Below are positions 11,559 through 25,000 of a stretch of DNA of 64,000 nucleotides, piece by piece. The DNA is from Isoetes taiwanensis (taxonomy: Eukaryota > Streptophyta > Lycopodiopsida > Isoetales > Isoetaceae). Location: contig JAJEKV010000087.1 of assembly GCA_021234155.1 (NCBI GenBank), positions 2,309,146-2,373,145 on the forward strand, written 5' to 3'. Position 1 is the stretch's first letter. Each line of letters starts with the position of its first letter. A program made the translations under genes and the position numbers. A model generated the notes under the pieces. That model was not told the origin of the DNA. It did not search any database and saw only the letters and a list, made by a program, of their open reading frames with translations.

Positions 11559-11705
11559 GACCCGGCCCTAAATTAGGTTTCGGTTTGACCCGGCCCTAAA
11601 TTAGGTTTCGGTTTAGGGTTAGGGTTAAAGGTTCAGCTTCTTCGATGCTTGAAGAGGCACTGCATTGTCGAGTTCCATCCAAGCTTGGCCGCCATGCAGG
11701 TAAGA
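11559..11705 (+). promoter_or_regulatory. Possible gene start: duplicated 28-bp element, telo-box and ATGCAG|GT
   Basis: A 28-bp unit beginning GACCCGGCCCTAAATTAGG occurs twice (11559-11586, 11587-11614). It is followed by TTAGGGTTAGGGTTA, a telo-box (AAACCCTA) in reverse. At 11691 lies GCCGCCATGCAG immediately followed by GTAAGA, a good start context and splice donor. Telo-boxes mark promoters of translation-related plant genes, and a tiny first exon is common there. No downstream exon could be identified, so this may be a decayed or chance start. Confidence 0.35.
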
Positions 11706-14700
11706 TGGGCGCTTTTGGGTTGAATCTTAGTCATTTGGCATGAGTTCTAAAGTGCTTACTGTTGTTGCCTGTATCTCGTTTGTTAAAAGTGGCATACGAT
11801 GAGACTAGAAATTGGGTAATTTGCGGCTGACACAATATGTGATGCCTCATTATAAAACTGATGCCTTTAGGTTCCACAATGGTTTCATTCCTTGTTTACA
11901 TTCGATGACAAATAAGCCAGTCACATTTAAAGCTCAATGTAGATTTCTTCTGCAAGAAAGCTGTTTTCTACAATGTGAATGGTGAGTCAAGTCATCTAAA
12001 GCAAAAGAAATCCAGACACAGTTAACAAGCCTTTTTGCTTGTTGATTTTTTGGGTTCCTAACAGTGTTTGTTCTGTATAGATGACAAATTAGCCAGTCAC
12101 ATTTGGAGGCCATTCCTTAAATGTTTTATAGTCTGGCTCTCCCTGTTATGTGAATGGTCAGTCACGTCATCTAAAACAATATAGCTTTCCCAGCATGACT
12201 GAGCACTAATTTTTGCTGCGCAGCTTTGGGATATCTTTAACATATTGGATCTTACCATAAAAAAGTTGGACGTCATGTAAGAAATCATAAGACTTAAGCT
12301 CAAGAATTGAGGAAAACCCCTAAAGCTTAAATGCTATGAATGACTAGATATATTGAGATAATTATTTTACAGATTTTTCCTACTTATAGAAAGGAAATAC
12401 TGGAATCAACTGCTGCATAACTGGATTAGAATGATAGACTGAAACAAGAATCTACGTTTTTGCATGGCCTCAAGTCCCGATGCAACTTAAGCCCCAGCTA
12501 TAAAGATGGAGGAGTCCTAACACTTTCACTTTGCAAATTGAGTTTTTTAACTGCTTGAGTGCTCCAATTCTTAAAATTGTTGCGGTTACTATGCCATTAA
12601 AATGCTCCTTGATTTGATATAGTGCACCATGTGAAGGCTTCCTTGCTGTGGACAAATGTTTTAATCCATGGCTCTTAATTGGCTTTTGAATTACCTTCAA
12701 ATCTGCGGCCTCTGCAAATGCTTCATTTTTTCCCTTGTTTTCAGAAGAATAAATCATTTAAAATGTTTATCCGATTGTCTCGTTGTATAGGGGTAAGCCA
12801 TCTGGGACAGCAAAATTCCTGCCGTATGGTCTTGGGTAGATGTTATTTAGATGAATTATCTTGGGTACAATAAATTGAAGGACGAAAATTTCAAACTCTC
12901 AAGCTAAACTCACCTATGTTCAATTTCAAAAGCTGCAAGATATAAACCTCAATTCCCCAGCGCCAAAAGGTTAAATTTCCTTAATTTTCAACAAACTAAT
13001 GGCATTGCCCAATTGTGAAACTAATGGCATTGCCCAATTGTGAATTTGCAGATTGGTTCGCGTACAAGGCCAATCCCATACTTAAAATAACCCATAAACT
13101 TTGCCTTTTTTTTATATTATGATATCTATATATTAAATCATTAATAGTCAAACAAAAATAAATTCTTAATAAATATTTCTACATATGCCCACTTGTTATC
13201 ATCAGTGATAGTAGTTTTTTAAACTATGAATTTCTATTACATATACCACATATGCATCTTCAAAGAGGAATTGTAAGAGATGGCCAATATCCATCTAGAT
13301 GCCGAGTTGGTTGTATAACATCTTTCTTCAAGCAATTTGATCACTATATCTAGAAGGGTGTGGTTGCATTGAATCTAGTTTAAACTATGGATGTTATAAG
13401 CTATGTTGTGAGATTTTATTATAAGTTTTTTAATATTATCATATGTTCTCTTGATTATTATTCGTTATTGTAGTACAATCTATCTAAAATTACATAATTT
13501 ACATTTCTTGCCTTTTCTAGCTAGAAAAATTAGTTAAGTGAAAGCTTAAAAAAATACTTAATTCAAAAGTTTCGCCAAGTCCAAATACATATAAATCTAA
13601 TGATAATAATAAATTTAGTCAAACATATATCATAAAATACTGCAAGATTTTAAAAAATAGCCAAACCATTTTTTATGGAAAAACATATAGTGTGCTTAAA
13701 TTTTTCCCTGAATAAACTAATAAAAGAGACTGCCACAGAACTTGATGGTGAATCTGCTCAGCCAGTAAATTCTGAGCAATATGCTTGGATAGGGTTCAGT
13801 CGTGTCATAATGAATCATCTTTATATATAGTGGAACATATGTCTTATGATCTATTGCTTCCTACAACGATGATATTCTCCATGATTCAGTACAAGTTTTT
13901 CAGCAGATGTTGGCAATATCTCTGCATAGCACAAAGGAGGTTGCCTTTAATGAGAAAATGAAGTTCCAATCACATCTCTGTTTTTGGTTGCCTTTAATGA
14001 GAAAATGAAGTTCCAATCACATCTCTGTTTTTTATTCTGGTGATAAGCACAATTTTAGTGAATGAAGTACAAGCCAAATGATGTTCTGTTGAGCATGCAT
14101 AAAAACAGCTACTGATAGGCAATAGGCCTTCAAGGATAAGACATGACTTATGTTACTATACAGCTAGAAAAATTATGGGCATTGGCTATTGGAAGATTTC
14201 ACAAAACACTGCAAAGAGCAATCACTGCCTAACATAGGCTTATCTCTTGATATGTATGAGGATGATCTAATTGATGAATGATATGCTTGCGCATATGCGA
14301 AAAGAAAATAAAAAAAGCCAAATAACAAAAAAAGAAAAAAAATGACATGATCATGTACTCCAAAAGAGAAGAATACCTCAAAATCTTCTCAAAGTGATTG
14401 CACATTCCTCAAAATCTCCTCAAAGTGATTGCACATTCCTTTCGTGCATAAAGGCTGGATATGGTTGCCATCTGAAAGAACAAGATCCTCTCTAAATAAG
14501 TGCACCACAGATATTGACCGCTTAAAGTAAGAAGGAAACAAAGCTTACAAGTTCTTTTGCATCATGTTGTAGTTGCTTCGTGGCTTTATTTGGAAACTGG
14601 AGAGACATCAGACGAAAAGAAAAATAAATAAATATTGAGCCTACCCCATAAAAATGAGAAGTGTGTGTTGGTCACAATCCTGTGCAGCAATGTTGTGAAG

Positions 14701-15780
14701 GAAAATCCTTGTTGCATGTCTTCGATACATGATTTTTTTATTTCTCCGAACATAAATATTTATGATGATATTATTCTTCATGTGTTGTATAAGTGCACAA
14801 AACCTACACAACTTAGAAAATATAAAACCTGTTAAACTTCATTCTGCTCTTCTAATACAGCAGACTATGGCAGCTCATAATGCTCCTTGGACTGCCCTGT
14901 GCATATACCTCTGTCCAATTGGGCATTTGCCAATGCCTTAGAATCCAATTAAGTATTCTCTAGTGCCTTGAAATTATCAACTCCAATGTCCTAAGAGATC
15001 TTTTGTTTGATCAAGGTTTTCTAGCATAGAGTCTAGGCTGCATTATGGCACAGGAATGCAAGAGGAAGTGAAGAAAGCATGGGAAAACGAAGTCCAATTC
15101 TGGCCTAACTTGAGGCGCATTTGAGAAGATGAAACACTTTTTACGTAGACATGATAAATTACTCCGAGCTTCATAGTAAACAAAAGTAAAAATGACTGGG
15201 CATGACAGCAACAGGAATGCTATTAACATTTATTATAATAACTCCATTGTTATCGAAGAACACCCACCTTATTTCCATAGTTGCACATGGATATAGAGCA
15301 ATCCTTTACGTCACTATAGAGAAAATCTTTGGCTCAGAGGAGAAAGCAAACAGTCCCAGAATGAAACCAAAAGACGTGCAAAGATCCCCAAGGATCGAAG
15401 TTTTTCGATTTGAGGATATCGCACTACCAGGTCCATATGAAGATCAACTTCAGGGTAGAAGCATAAAAGGGTGATTGAATTTTTTTGTATATTAATGTAG
15501 AAAATTGAACTGGGTTAAAGTATTTATAATGTACATTTTGAATTTTACATGGAGTTGCCTATCATAAATAAAGGTGGTTGACGTCCAATATTCTCCATAA
15601 TTATACCAAATTCTCCCGAAATCTTGCCGCACATTTTGAACTTTCCTCAATCGATCAAACATGGCTCCGGATTCTACCTCAAGGAAAACTTGCCCCAAAT
15701 CGATTATAGCTGCTCCTAAATCGAATGCATGTCAAGAAGCAAATGTATCTTGAAGAAATTGAAATCCCTTTTCTTCAAGC
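11700..15780. other. Unassigned A/T-rich region with several short tandem duplications
   Basis: No conserved protein was recognised on either strand. Near-perfect tandem copies occur at 12993-13042 (25-bp unit), 13939-14032 (47-bp unit) and 14376-14438 (31-bp unit). A diverged pair ('gatgacaaat(a/t)agccagtcac' plus 'tgtgaatggt(g/c)agtca') lies at about 11908-12000 and 12080-12175. The plus-strand frame at 15202-15474 has a hydrophobic start and a charged end, but no family could be assigned. Isolated frames such as minus 12470-12757 have no support. Confidence 0.5.
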
Positions 15781-15814
15781 AGTAATACAAATCTGGTTAA
15801 TAATCTGATTTTTT

Positions 15815-18405
15815 GTGCAGGATGTTGTATCCCCTTTCTGCAGAATGGATCGATGTCTTAAAGCACCAGTTGAAGAAGAAACTATGGAAGAAGGATTGGA
15901 CTCTCATGCAAGCACTTCGAAGTTCAAAGAAAGGGTTGATTTCAATCCTCCTGTTGATGAAGTTTCGGAAAGCACTGTTACAACCAGACAAAGAAAATTA
16001 AAACAGAGGGTTTGTAGGGGTGGATACGTGACAAAGCCAATTAGAAGAAAGGTGAATGCTGCTGTAAATCTCATAATGAATGAGGTATCTAATACTCCAA
16101 AACAGCAAAGTATATTTGCAAGAAGATTATTGCAGAACAAAAGATTGCAATTCCTATTTGAGCCAGTCATTGGAAGGCCTCAAGAGGCTATCATGAAAAC
16201 AGATCTGGTAAAGAATTTAAAGGATGGCCTCCAAGATGTCAAACATGCAAATAGCAATGACAAACTTGCTGCAAAGCATTACGTACTATCTATATGGTGG
16301 TTGGAGAGGAAGGAGAATTACGTAAGACTTCACTAGCAAAACCTAAGTTGCTGAAAATACATCCTAGAAATATGAAACTAGCAGTGGAGAGAAGGAAAAG
16401 AATGTCACTATGTGGAACAAATCTGTGGGCATTAGCAGGTCAAAATCCAAGAACAAATACTATAGATCAGGCTATGAAGGATATGGTTGCTCAGTTTTGG
16501 TTAGATAACTCAAAGGTTTCACCAAAAATTAGAGATGTCATGAAGAAGAGGACACAACCAATTCAATATATTGACATTACACAGGTACGACTGTAATTTA
16601 GCTGTAATTGCATCTTTTTTTGCAGAATAAAGATGTTTTTTATTTTGTAACACTGATGTAAAGTTTGTAACAGATTTCTTTACTTTTTGAATGTAATGTA
16701 GATGCAGTCTGCACTAGTTTGCTCTACATGGAAATGTCAAATTATTTCATGGCAACACGTACATGTATATTTGTTTACATGTATATTCTGGATGTATTGT
16801 AGATGTAGGCAGTAACTAAGAAGAAATTAGTGTGGAGATGTATTAATTGTCAAGAAATTATGTGACTTCATAGTAAATGAAATAAAATTCATGTCAGAAT
16901 ATACATGTATGTGTGGGAGTTTAGGGTCTTGAATATGTAAAAGATTTGTATGTAATGTAATGTAATGAGGTGACTAATTTTATTTAACTGTAATTTTACA
17001 GGCTGAATTATTCCAGAATTTTGTGGATCAGTATCCAGAGGTTCGGATTGGGCTTAGGCAATTTGAATACTTAAAATCTTCTTGCACTAGAAAGCTAAAG
17101 GAAAGAAACACATGTTTTTATGTGAAACATGAGCAATCGATCCTGTACAAAGCGGTGCATTTAATTTGATGAGGTCAAGACTCCATGAAAATTGTTGGCA
17201 ATTGTGGTGTAAAAGATCCGAAGCTCATCTTTGGGATATGTCAAGCCAAGAACAAGACATTTGATAATGTTAGCACATTTTGGAGGGCTATGGTATGTGA
17301 TAAGCTACAATGTATCAAATCAGATTGTGGAAATTGTGGGAAACAATTAATTGAGTTGTGTCCAAGAGAGTACAATGAGCAGATTGATCAAACGCATGAT
17401 TGGCAAGTCTATGGTTACGTTAATGAGCCCTCGAAGAAAGGAACTTCACGAAGACTAAAGCTAATTGACAAGAAAGGCAGCTCCAGTAATATGTTGGATA
17501 ACATGTTTGATCATATGTCGAAGTTTGTATATCATAACTTTGTGGCACATTGGCAGAGCAAACAATTCAAGGAATCCATGAAGAGTCTTCGTGATAATAC
17601 CGTATTATCAGTTGTTGATTTATCGGAGAATTATACTTTGAAGCCATTCAACGAGATTCAAGCACAACATTGGTATAATGAACAAATCAGCATATTGGTC
17701 CACATCACGATGTTCAAGGTAAAGGGTAAAATAAGGAAATGTGTGCACTTCTTTATTTCAGATGACAAAATACATGATACTCACTTTGTACAAAAAGAAT
17801 TCAAGATGCATCTCAATTGGCTGAAAGAAAATGGTACTGGCCATATGAAATACCACTTAGTTTGGTCTGACGGATGTGCAACCCAATTCAAGTCGAGAAG
17901 AGCTTTCTATCATGTAACTAGGTATCATCAACAGCATAAGATCAGAATGCATTGAAATTTCTTTGGCTCAGGACATGGGAAGGGCACACATGACGGAGAA
18001 GGAGCCATAGCCAAACTATGGCTTGAGGCAGAACAAAGAAAAAAGGATGGGAAAGTGATAAAAAATGCAGAAACTGCATGTGAGGTTCTTGAAGAGAAAA
18101 TTTCTGATGTGGAAAGGATATTTTGGAAGGTATCTAACATTGACCGTTCCCAAAGATTTGATGTGCTCCCAGTGAAAGGGGTGCAATCTCTTCATTGCGT
18201 TTCATCCATAGATCCAAATGATCCAACAAAGTTAATATGTAGATCTCTTTCATGTTTTTGTAAGGCATGCATCAATTTTGATTGGTCTGCTTGTGAGAAT
18301 GCTGATCATTGTGGCAGGTGGGAGTTGAGAAAACTAGAGCCTACAAACAGGGACAATGTTGAAGAAGATGGGTATGAGGCAGAGGACTTCTGGACAAATG
18401 TGTAG
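15815..18405 (+). pseudogene. DDE-type transposase-like gene with one intron, recently inactivated
   Basis: The first coding block (15815 to about 16300) is Lys/Arg-rich and shifts frame near 16294-16310. The second block ends at 16584. A 417-bp GT...AG intron follows (16585-17001, phase 0). From 17002 to 18405 one frame runs on, interrupted only by TGA at 17167, 17170 and 17953. Visible motifs are a Cys cluster (CIKSDCGNCG), VVDLSENYTL, VWSDGCATQFKS and, spanning the last TGA, FFGSGHGKGTHDGEGAIAK. The pattern D-x-x-ENY / SDG-x-x-x-QFK / HGKG-x-x-DG is that of an RNase-H-fold transposase-like family I know from animal and protist genomes as uncharacterised proteins. I cannot name the superfamily. 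A C-terminal Cys block (CRSLSCFCKACINFDWSAC) follows. Terminal inverted repeats were not found. All three stops are TGA; the last is one transition from a TGG Trp codon, which suggests recent decay. Confidence 0.7.
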
Positions 18406-18500
18406 AACATCATCAGCAATTGTTAGATTAGATAGAAAGAAATCATGTAAACCACAGAATCTTCCAAAGCTATTCCATGCTGGATCATATTTTTTTCCTT

Positions 18501-18944
18501 TCAGCTGAGTTGTTTAAGCCTATCTGGAACAAAAGCATGTTTAAGAATAGGAGTACCTCTGAACTCGTGACTGCCTCTCCGTTTGATTTTGTTCAATTGG
18601 TTTACCTGTTCGGCATTGATCTCCTCAAGAATCGGTTGCGCCAGGTGAGTTTGCATTTGAATTGGGGATATGGATTGTGATCTAGTCGTTCGATCTCCTC
18701 CTGCCATCGGAATCAACCAGTCACCATAGGTAAAAAAGGAATTTTTATCCATGTCTATTCCCTTCTCCCCTGTTTCTGATATGGCTCGTACCATGCCAAT
18801 GATTTGTTCCTTAACATGATTGAACATTCTGCCAAAATACATCAACGTCCTTTTCTCAAAATCTTTCCCGCTGTCCTCTTTTTCTGACCCAATTGGCCTG
18901 CTGCTGGCCCCACCCTGGTGTTGAACATCTCCCCTGTTTGTCAA
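18501..18944 (-). CDS. Hypothetical 147-residue open frame
   Basis: An uninterrupted minus-strand frame with Arg/Lys/Glu-rich composition, starting MTNRGDVQHQGG and ending DRLKQLS. It has no recognised domain, signal peptide or membrane segment. It lies antisense to the 3' flank of the transposase-like gene. It could be an unrelated transposon frame or chance. Confidence 0.25.
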   Translation of the reverse strand: MTNRGDVQHQGGASSRPIGSEKEDSGKDFEKRTLMYFGRMFNHVKEQIIGMVRAISETGEKGIDMDKNSFFTYGDWLIPMAGGDRTTRSQSISPIQMQTHLAQPILEEINAEQVNQLNKIKRRGSHEFRGTPILKHAFVPDRLKQLS

Positions 18945-19232
18945 GGTTTAGGGCAGATCCGGAAGGAAGTGAACGATGAACCCTAAAACAAAAGCCAATA
19001 GTTGTTGCTGGCATATATCCCACAAGCCTAGCTCAAATGAAAGGGCTTCACAATAAGCAATTAAAACATGTAAGGCAAAACCCCCTATGGACCTTAAACA
19101 AATTTTGGGTTGGCGGGATCATCTCCTGAATATGGTCTACATAAGTTTCATATGGTCACATTGTTCTACATCACATAAGTTTGTCTTGGACCTATGCACA
19201 AATTTAGATTGGATTGGGTGTTCACGGACACC

Positions 19233-19800
19233 AGGCACCTAGGCTCCAACATGCCACTTAGGCTCATACATGCCAAGGTGGCTCAAGCATGCCATGCGAG
19301 CTCCTACATGCCACCAAGGCTCAAACATGCCAAGGTGGCTCAAACATGCTACGGGCTCCAACATGCCACCTAGGCTCCAACATGTCAAGGTAGCTCAAAC
19401 ATGCCAAGGTGGCTCAAAACATGCCACGTTGGCTCCCAACATGCCACCTAGGCTCCAACATGCCAACATGGCTTAAACATGCCACCTAGGCTCCAACATG
19501 TCAAGGTGGCTCAAATATGTCGTGGCTCCAACATGCCACCTAGGCTCAAATATGCCAAGGTGGCTCAAATATGCCATGTGGGCTCCAACATGCCACCTAG
19601 GCTCCAACATGCCAAGGTGGCTCAAACATGCCACCTAGGCTCCGAAATGTCATGCAAGCTCCAACGTGCCACCTAGGGTCCAACATGCCAAGGTGGTTCA
19701 AACATGCCATCTAGGCTCCAAAATGCCACCAGGCTCCCACACGCTCCAAAATGCCACCCGAGGGCTAACACACGCCACCAAGCTCCAACAAAGAGACACT
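19233..19800 (+). repeat. 38-bp minisatellite array (plus orientation)
   Basis: Same GCCAAGGTGGCTCAAACAT / GCCACCTAGGCTCCAACAT units as at 1.5-2.6 kb, here on the plus strand. The units decay toward the right end ('aaatgccaccaggctcccac'). It is directly joined to the satellite-like unit at 19.81 kb, the same arrangement as at 43-45 kb. Confidence 0.95.
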
Positions 19801-19811
19801 AACACGCCGAC

Positions 19812-20790
19812 ATGGCATTATTCTGCAACCATCTCCTAGGCCAATTGATTACGAACGTGTTAGACATGAGCTACTTTGGCGCTTCTTGGAGAAGGGGTGG
19901 TCTTCTGTCCACGAAACTTGGTCCCAAGGGTAACGCTGATGTTCTGAGTCCATTGGCAGAGCCAATTCACGATTCAAGTGGGACGGTTTGTTCTTGGCTG
20001 GGGCCTTGGGGAGAGGATCATTGGGGTGAACGCCCAGAAGGTTTTAAGGGTCCATCTTCTCAAGGCCAACACCCTCCCTCTACGCTTTGACTCTACATTG
20101 TGCAAGATTATAGTCAAATCTGACTAGGATATGGCCTCCGAAACGTAAACCCTGTATGTTACTAGGTTATTGAAGGGTTTACGTTATGGAGGTAGAGTTT
20201 TGGTTGGTTGCACTTGGGACATGGTCGAGAAGCTGCAATTGAAAATGCAAAGCAATAGAAACTGACAGAATGGGGTTTGGATTTATCCTCCTCCCAAAGA
20301 TATAGTAATTAGAAGTCAAGAGCTTTTGCAAAGAGTAAGATTGTTTGGGATCGTTCGGGATGGCCGCAAGATCCAAACTCTATTATTTTAGTTGTCATGG
20401 CTCTGCATGCATGTTCAGAAATGATGCACCTAGTTATCTATAAAAAAAACAACCACGCTTCGACCTCCAAAACGTGAACCCTATGTGTTGCTAGGTTATT
20501 GTAGGGTTTACGTTATGGAGGTTGAGTTTTGGTCTTTTGCACTTGGGACATGGTCCAGAAGTTGCGGTTGAAGACACGAAGCAATAGGAACTGACTGAAT
20601 GGGATTTGGATTTATCCTCCTCCCAGTGTGGCAATTAGAAGTCAAGAGTGCCTTTTGCAGTAGCAAGATTGTTTGGGATCGTTTGGGATGGCCGATAGAT
20701 CCAAACTTTGTTATTTCAGTTGCCATAGCTCTGCATGCCCGTTTAGAAAGGGTGCACCTAGTTATCTATAAAAACAACCACACGAAGGTT
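19812..20790 (+). repeat. Satellite-like unit shared with 44.5-46.1 and 56.3-61.1 kb
   Basis: Begins with the words 'cctaggccaattgattacga' and 'cgaaacttggtcccaagggt', which recur at 44.68-44.78 kb and, inverted, inside each 1.1-kb unit at 56-61 kb. Its last part is a tandem pair (about 20118-20460 and 20461-20790), each starting with an 'acctccgaaacgtaaaccct'-type motif. No valid gene is present. Confidence 0.8.
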
Positions 20791-22085
20791 CACGAAGGCT
20801 GAACGGAGCTAGAAGAGCAGCTAAAATAGTTGTTGCAGTGTCGATTCATGCTATGGATATGGCAGAAAGACATCTCTGCCCTATTACTTCCGGATCTTCT
20901 TGTAGAAGGGGATGATTCGTGGGGATATGGCCGCCATCCCTTGCATCTTGCCCTCTTGTAGCAGATCATGACATGGTAGGGTATGCTTCTTTTGGTGTTT
21001 GACATATTGCTTGAAGGATGCTGCTCAAACTAGCATTTAGCCATGGTTTCTAGTCCATTTGTGTCCTTGAATCCTTTGTGCTATTGCTAGGGATTTGTGG
21101 TCTTTATCCTGGCAAGGTTTTCAGTTCTGAATAGTCTTACCCTCTTCTAGTTTCTTGGTTGCACTCACTGCACTTGGAGGCTACACTCACTGCAGGTGTA
21201 TTCAGATTGAGCTGGTGGTGTATATCAGGGCTTTTGTGTTGTTTGTAGGGGTTTTGGTCACAAGCCATATGCACAACCGGGTGTTTGGGCTCTTGTGATT
21301 TGAGTGGATGTGGTGGATAGTGGCTTCACTATCTGCCCTTGCGCTTTAAATGCACATGGGCTTTAGAATTTTCCAGCTGTCAAACCATTCCCCTTCCTAG
21401 CTAGCTAGGGGAAGATTAAGTTCTATAAGCCAACATTGAATCAGTCGGATTGGTTAAGGAAAGGAATCAAACAAGGTATCCAGGACGGGAGGCCATGGTT
21501 CTTTACTGTTGTATGGAGCATCAGGGTGCTATGCTGGAGACTGAGCAAGGGGAGCGACTAGACCACCCCTTTGGGGCAGGCCTGTGTGAAATCTAGAGGG
21601 AAGACGGAGCATACTCTTATAGTACTGATGAAGGATGTGTGCCAAGTCAAGTTAACGCGCGGGGCTTATTGCTCTTCTCTGTTTCTCTGTGGTTATAGCT
21701 CCCGATCTTAATGTGGATTCCCTCTTTGATTGACTTGAGAGAGACTAGTCTGGATTGAGCTCCTGATCTTGGTCTTTGGACACCTAAACTGAAGGGAGAA
21801 GTGAGGTGCAGCTGATGCATGGAAAGAATGAAGAGCTGCTCCTGTAGTACACCTGTTGGGAAGAAGCTCGGATGTGAGTCCGCTATAGTATCAGAGGTGG
21901 CAAAGAAGATGCAGAGCTGCTCTAGTTTTAGTACTAAGTTAGCTAGTGCCTCACTCTCACTCGTCTTTTTGGGTGTGGTGCAAATTTTTCCAATCTAGCC
22001 TGTTAAGAGGCTTATAAATAAGGTTGTATACCATATTTATTATAATATATAAAATATCTTGCCTTAAAAAAAAAAAAAAGAAAAA
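20791..22085 (+). mobile_element. Possible poly(A)-tailed retroposon 3' end
   Basis: About 1.3 kb of G/T-rich sequence with many broken frames, ending in a run of A residues interrupted by a G (about 22066-22085) after 'tataaaatatcttgcctt'. This fits the 3' end of an L1-type LINE or a processed transcript. No diagnostic reverse transcriptase motif could be read, so the class is uncertain. Confidence 0.4.
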
Positions 22086-25000
22086 ACTATATTAGATTTC
22101 AACAAGAAACCCTATAAGGTTTCCAGCAAAGTCCCACCCAAATCGGGAGTAGATAAAACCATCGTGATATTCCTCGTTGTACAAGCCCAAACACAATTAG
22201 TACGAACGTGATATTTTCTATGTTGATATGGTTCTTTTGACATGTAGTATTTAAGGAGGCATGCATATACTTCTATGGCAATTGTACATCAACTTATATT
22301 TTCTGTCCTCAGTTTGAACATATGTCAATGATTTATGGTTGCTTGTTTCCTATTTCATCAGCATGATTTCTTACTTGCCATTTCATTATATCATTACCTA
22401 ATAAATTGGAAATGATTGCAATGGTTATGCTTATCAGTGGACTAAAGAATCTTTAGAATGGACATGTCATGATTTTAAGCCAGAAGAAAAACATTTTAAG
22501 TTGAAGACTTCAAATTTAAGGTTCTATTACGTCGATGTAATGGTAGATCTAAAATTTTATTAGTTAGTGAAGCGTTAGATGAAAGTTCATTTCGCATGTC
22601 AAAGTAGGCGTGATAAAGTAAACTGCTTTGTTTCTTCATTATCATACATTCACTTTCATCTGATAGGATGTCATACTTAAGAACAATTCCACCATGTTAA
22701 TCTGCCTAGGGAAGCTTTTAAAGCGAGGCAAAGCCATTTCAAACATGGGCGGGAATGAGAATTCTTGTATGGAGTGGGTAACTTTACTTGGGAGGGAGGG
22801 AATCAAAACATGCGAGGACAAGATAAACACTGGCAAGTGGTTGTTTCACACTAGGATGGCTCATTAGAAAAATTAAAGTACAGAAGAATGTGTATAAAAG
22901 GGAACAAATAATGCGTAAGGGGTTCCTCTACAATTAAACATTTAACATGATCCTAAGCTTTAAAGTTTAAAATTACGAACGGTACCGAGATGAATTTCGA
23001 TTAACGGTCAAGATCGTGATCCGCCTCCTAACATTCTATTGGCTAGAATTGAACTCTACGTTAATATATGTTTCGAAGGAAGTCCGCGCCGTTCCTCCCC
23101 TTGCCGGAATTCTTTAGAGGATTTGATCTTTGTTTGTAGATCGAGACATGTAGACATGAGTTTTTTCCTTCTCGCAAGCATTGGACCTTGTTTCATTAAC
23201 TGGAAGTGAAGCTAAGTCTGCAGACTATGGTGGACCCCGAGTGCTTGCGTGACTAATGGCGAATCGCCTCAAGAGAGCTCAAGATCCGGCTTTGATCCCG
23301 GTGCATAGATTGCATAGATTTGGTACTGCAAAATCCCGGTCGCGGCCTGCATCTCCATTGCGGCCAGATCCTTTTGAACTGCGCCCAGATCTACGCTCAC
23401 CTTGCTTTCTGTTTGCCACGGTTGCCTTGCTTGCCGCGACCTCTTCTTACAGGCCTGATCAAGTTTTGTAGCTACTCAATTTCATCTGCTGGCCCCGGAT
23501 TCATTACCATAAGCTGCGCTTTGCCACAGTTCTTCTGCCAAAATGCCTGCATTCAAATCTGTTTTTCAGGGCACAAGGGCCAGGTTACCCCAGCGCAAAG
23601 GGATTCTTTGGATTCTTATAGGCTTTGATAGTTCTGGTGGAGGAAATGGCCCAGAGATTTGAATTTATCTGCTTCATCTTGTCTCCAAAATACAAAAATG
23701 GTACAAGAATGGTATTGTTTTCCATGAACCATGTTACTCTGGAACAAAACAGGGATAGTCTATATTTTTTTCTCAACACTATAGCCAGCTTAATTTTTCT
23801 CTTTCTTATCAGCCTGAAAAACCAGATTATTAACAGGCATTACATCCTTCAATGCTGCCATGGTCGGAAGTATTTGTCCAAAGCCCATTGAGAGCAGAGA
23901 TCAAGAAGCTGCAAATTGGTCCGACCATTTTTTGTTTCTTGCTTGCTCCTGTCATTTGATTTGATGAATGTGTCCATTTAAGCTCCCTATGGAGTATCTT
24001 CCCTCTTATTGGAGTGCTTAATAACTAAGATTTGGCAACGATGATAGGGATGCTAGCTTTGACATATTCTTTATTCTTTGATGTGGTTGTGCTTCTGTTT
24101 AACATATTCTTTGATGTGTTGTGATAAATTTAAACATCAATTTGGTTTTCTCCATTGAAATTTTCAATTTAAAATAGCTCTCGATCAAAGACTATAAAAC
24201 AAGAGCTTTATCCTAAACTTTGTGGAGTATTCTATCTCGATCTTGGTTGTGGAGTATTTTATCTCGATCTTGGTTGTGATAGAAAAATTCAGAAAGAATG
24301 GTAAACAAAACACCACTGGCCTGAAAACAACAATTATATCAGAGCTAAAAAAAACAATCGTGAAAGTAATAAAACAATGCTTAAAGACCATAGTTAATTT
24401 TAGATATTATGGTAAAAAATAATACAATTTTCAAATTTTCAACATATTGTTTTTTTTAATGCCATGTGTTAGCCTAAAACCTGGAATTTTAGTCTAACCT
24501 CAAAGGGAGCTCAAACAAAGTGGTTAGAACCTCCAGATCACTTAGGGTGATCAATCCTTATCATGTGAAACAAGAAAATTGTTTTTGAAGTGCTAGTTGT
24601 CTCAAAATCACTGAAGTCCCTGAAACTGAAAAAACTGTCAGAGCAAAATTTGACCTTGCAGACAAACCCTGTGAGATTTTTGAGATCTGGTTGTTGGTAT
24701 AGATGATCAACAAACAGAGAAAACTTTTGGTGAAAATTTGGCTTGATTTGAATAAGGGAAGGTCAAGAAAATCGAGGTCAAAGTCAGGTCAAAAAGTTGG
24801 CCAGTGCCAAAACAGAGAGCCAAAATTTGCAGATGGAGTTTGATAAGGAATTTTGGGTTGGGATCTGTTGCAGGCAACTTCAAAATAGCCTCTAGATCAC
24901 GTGCATAGGGTTTAAATAGTAAAAGGATGCTTTAATTTTTCTGTAAGTAGCCAAAACTATATAAAAAAAGCTAACTCTGTAACAGTTATGAGAAAAAATC

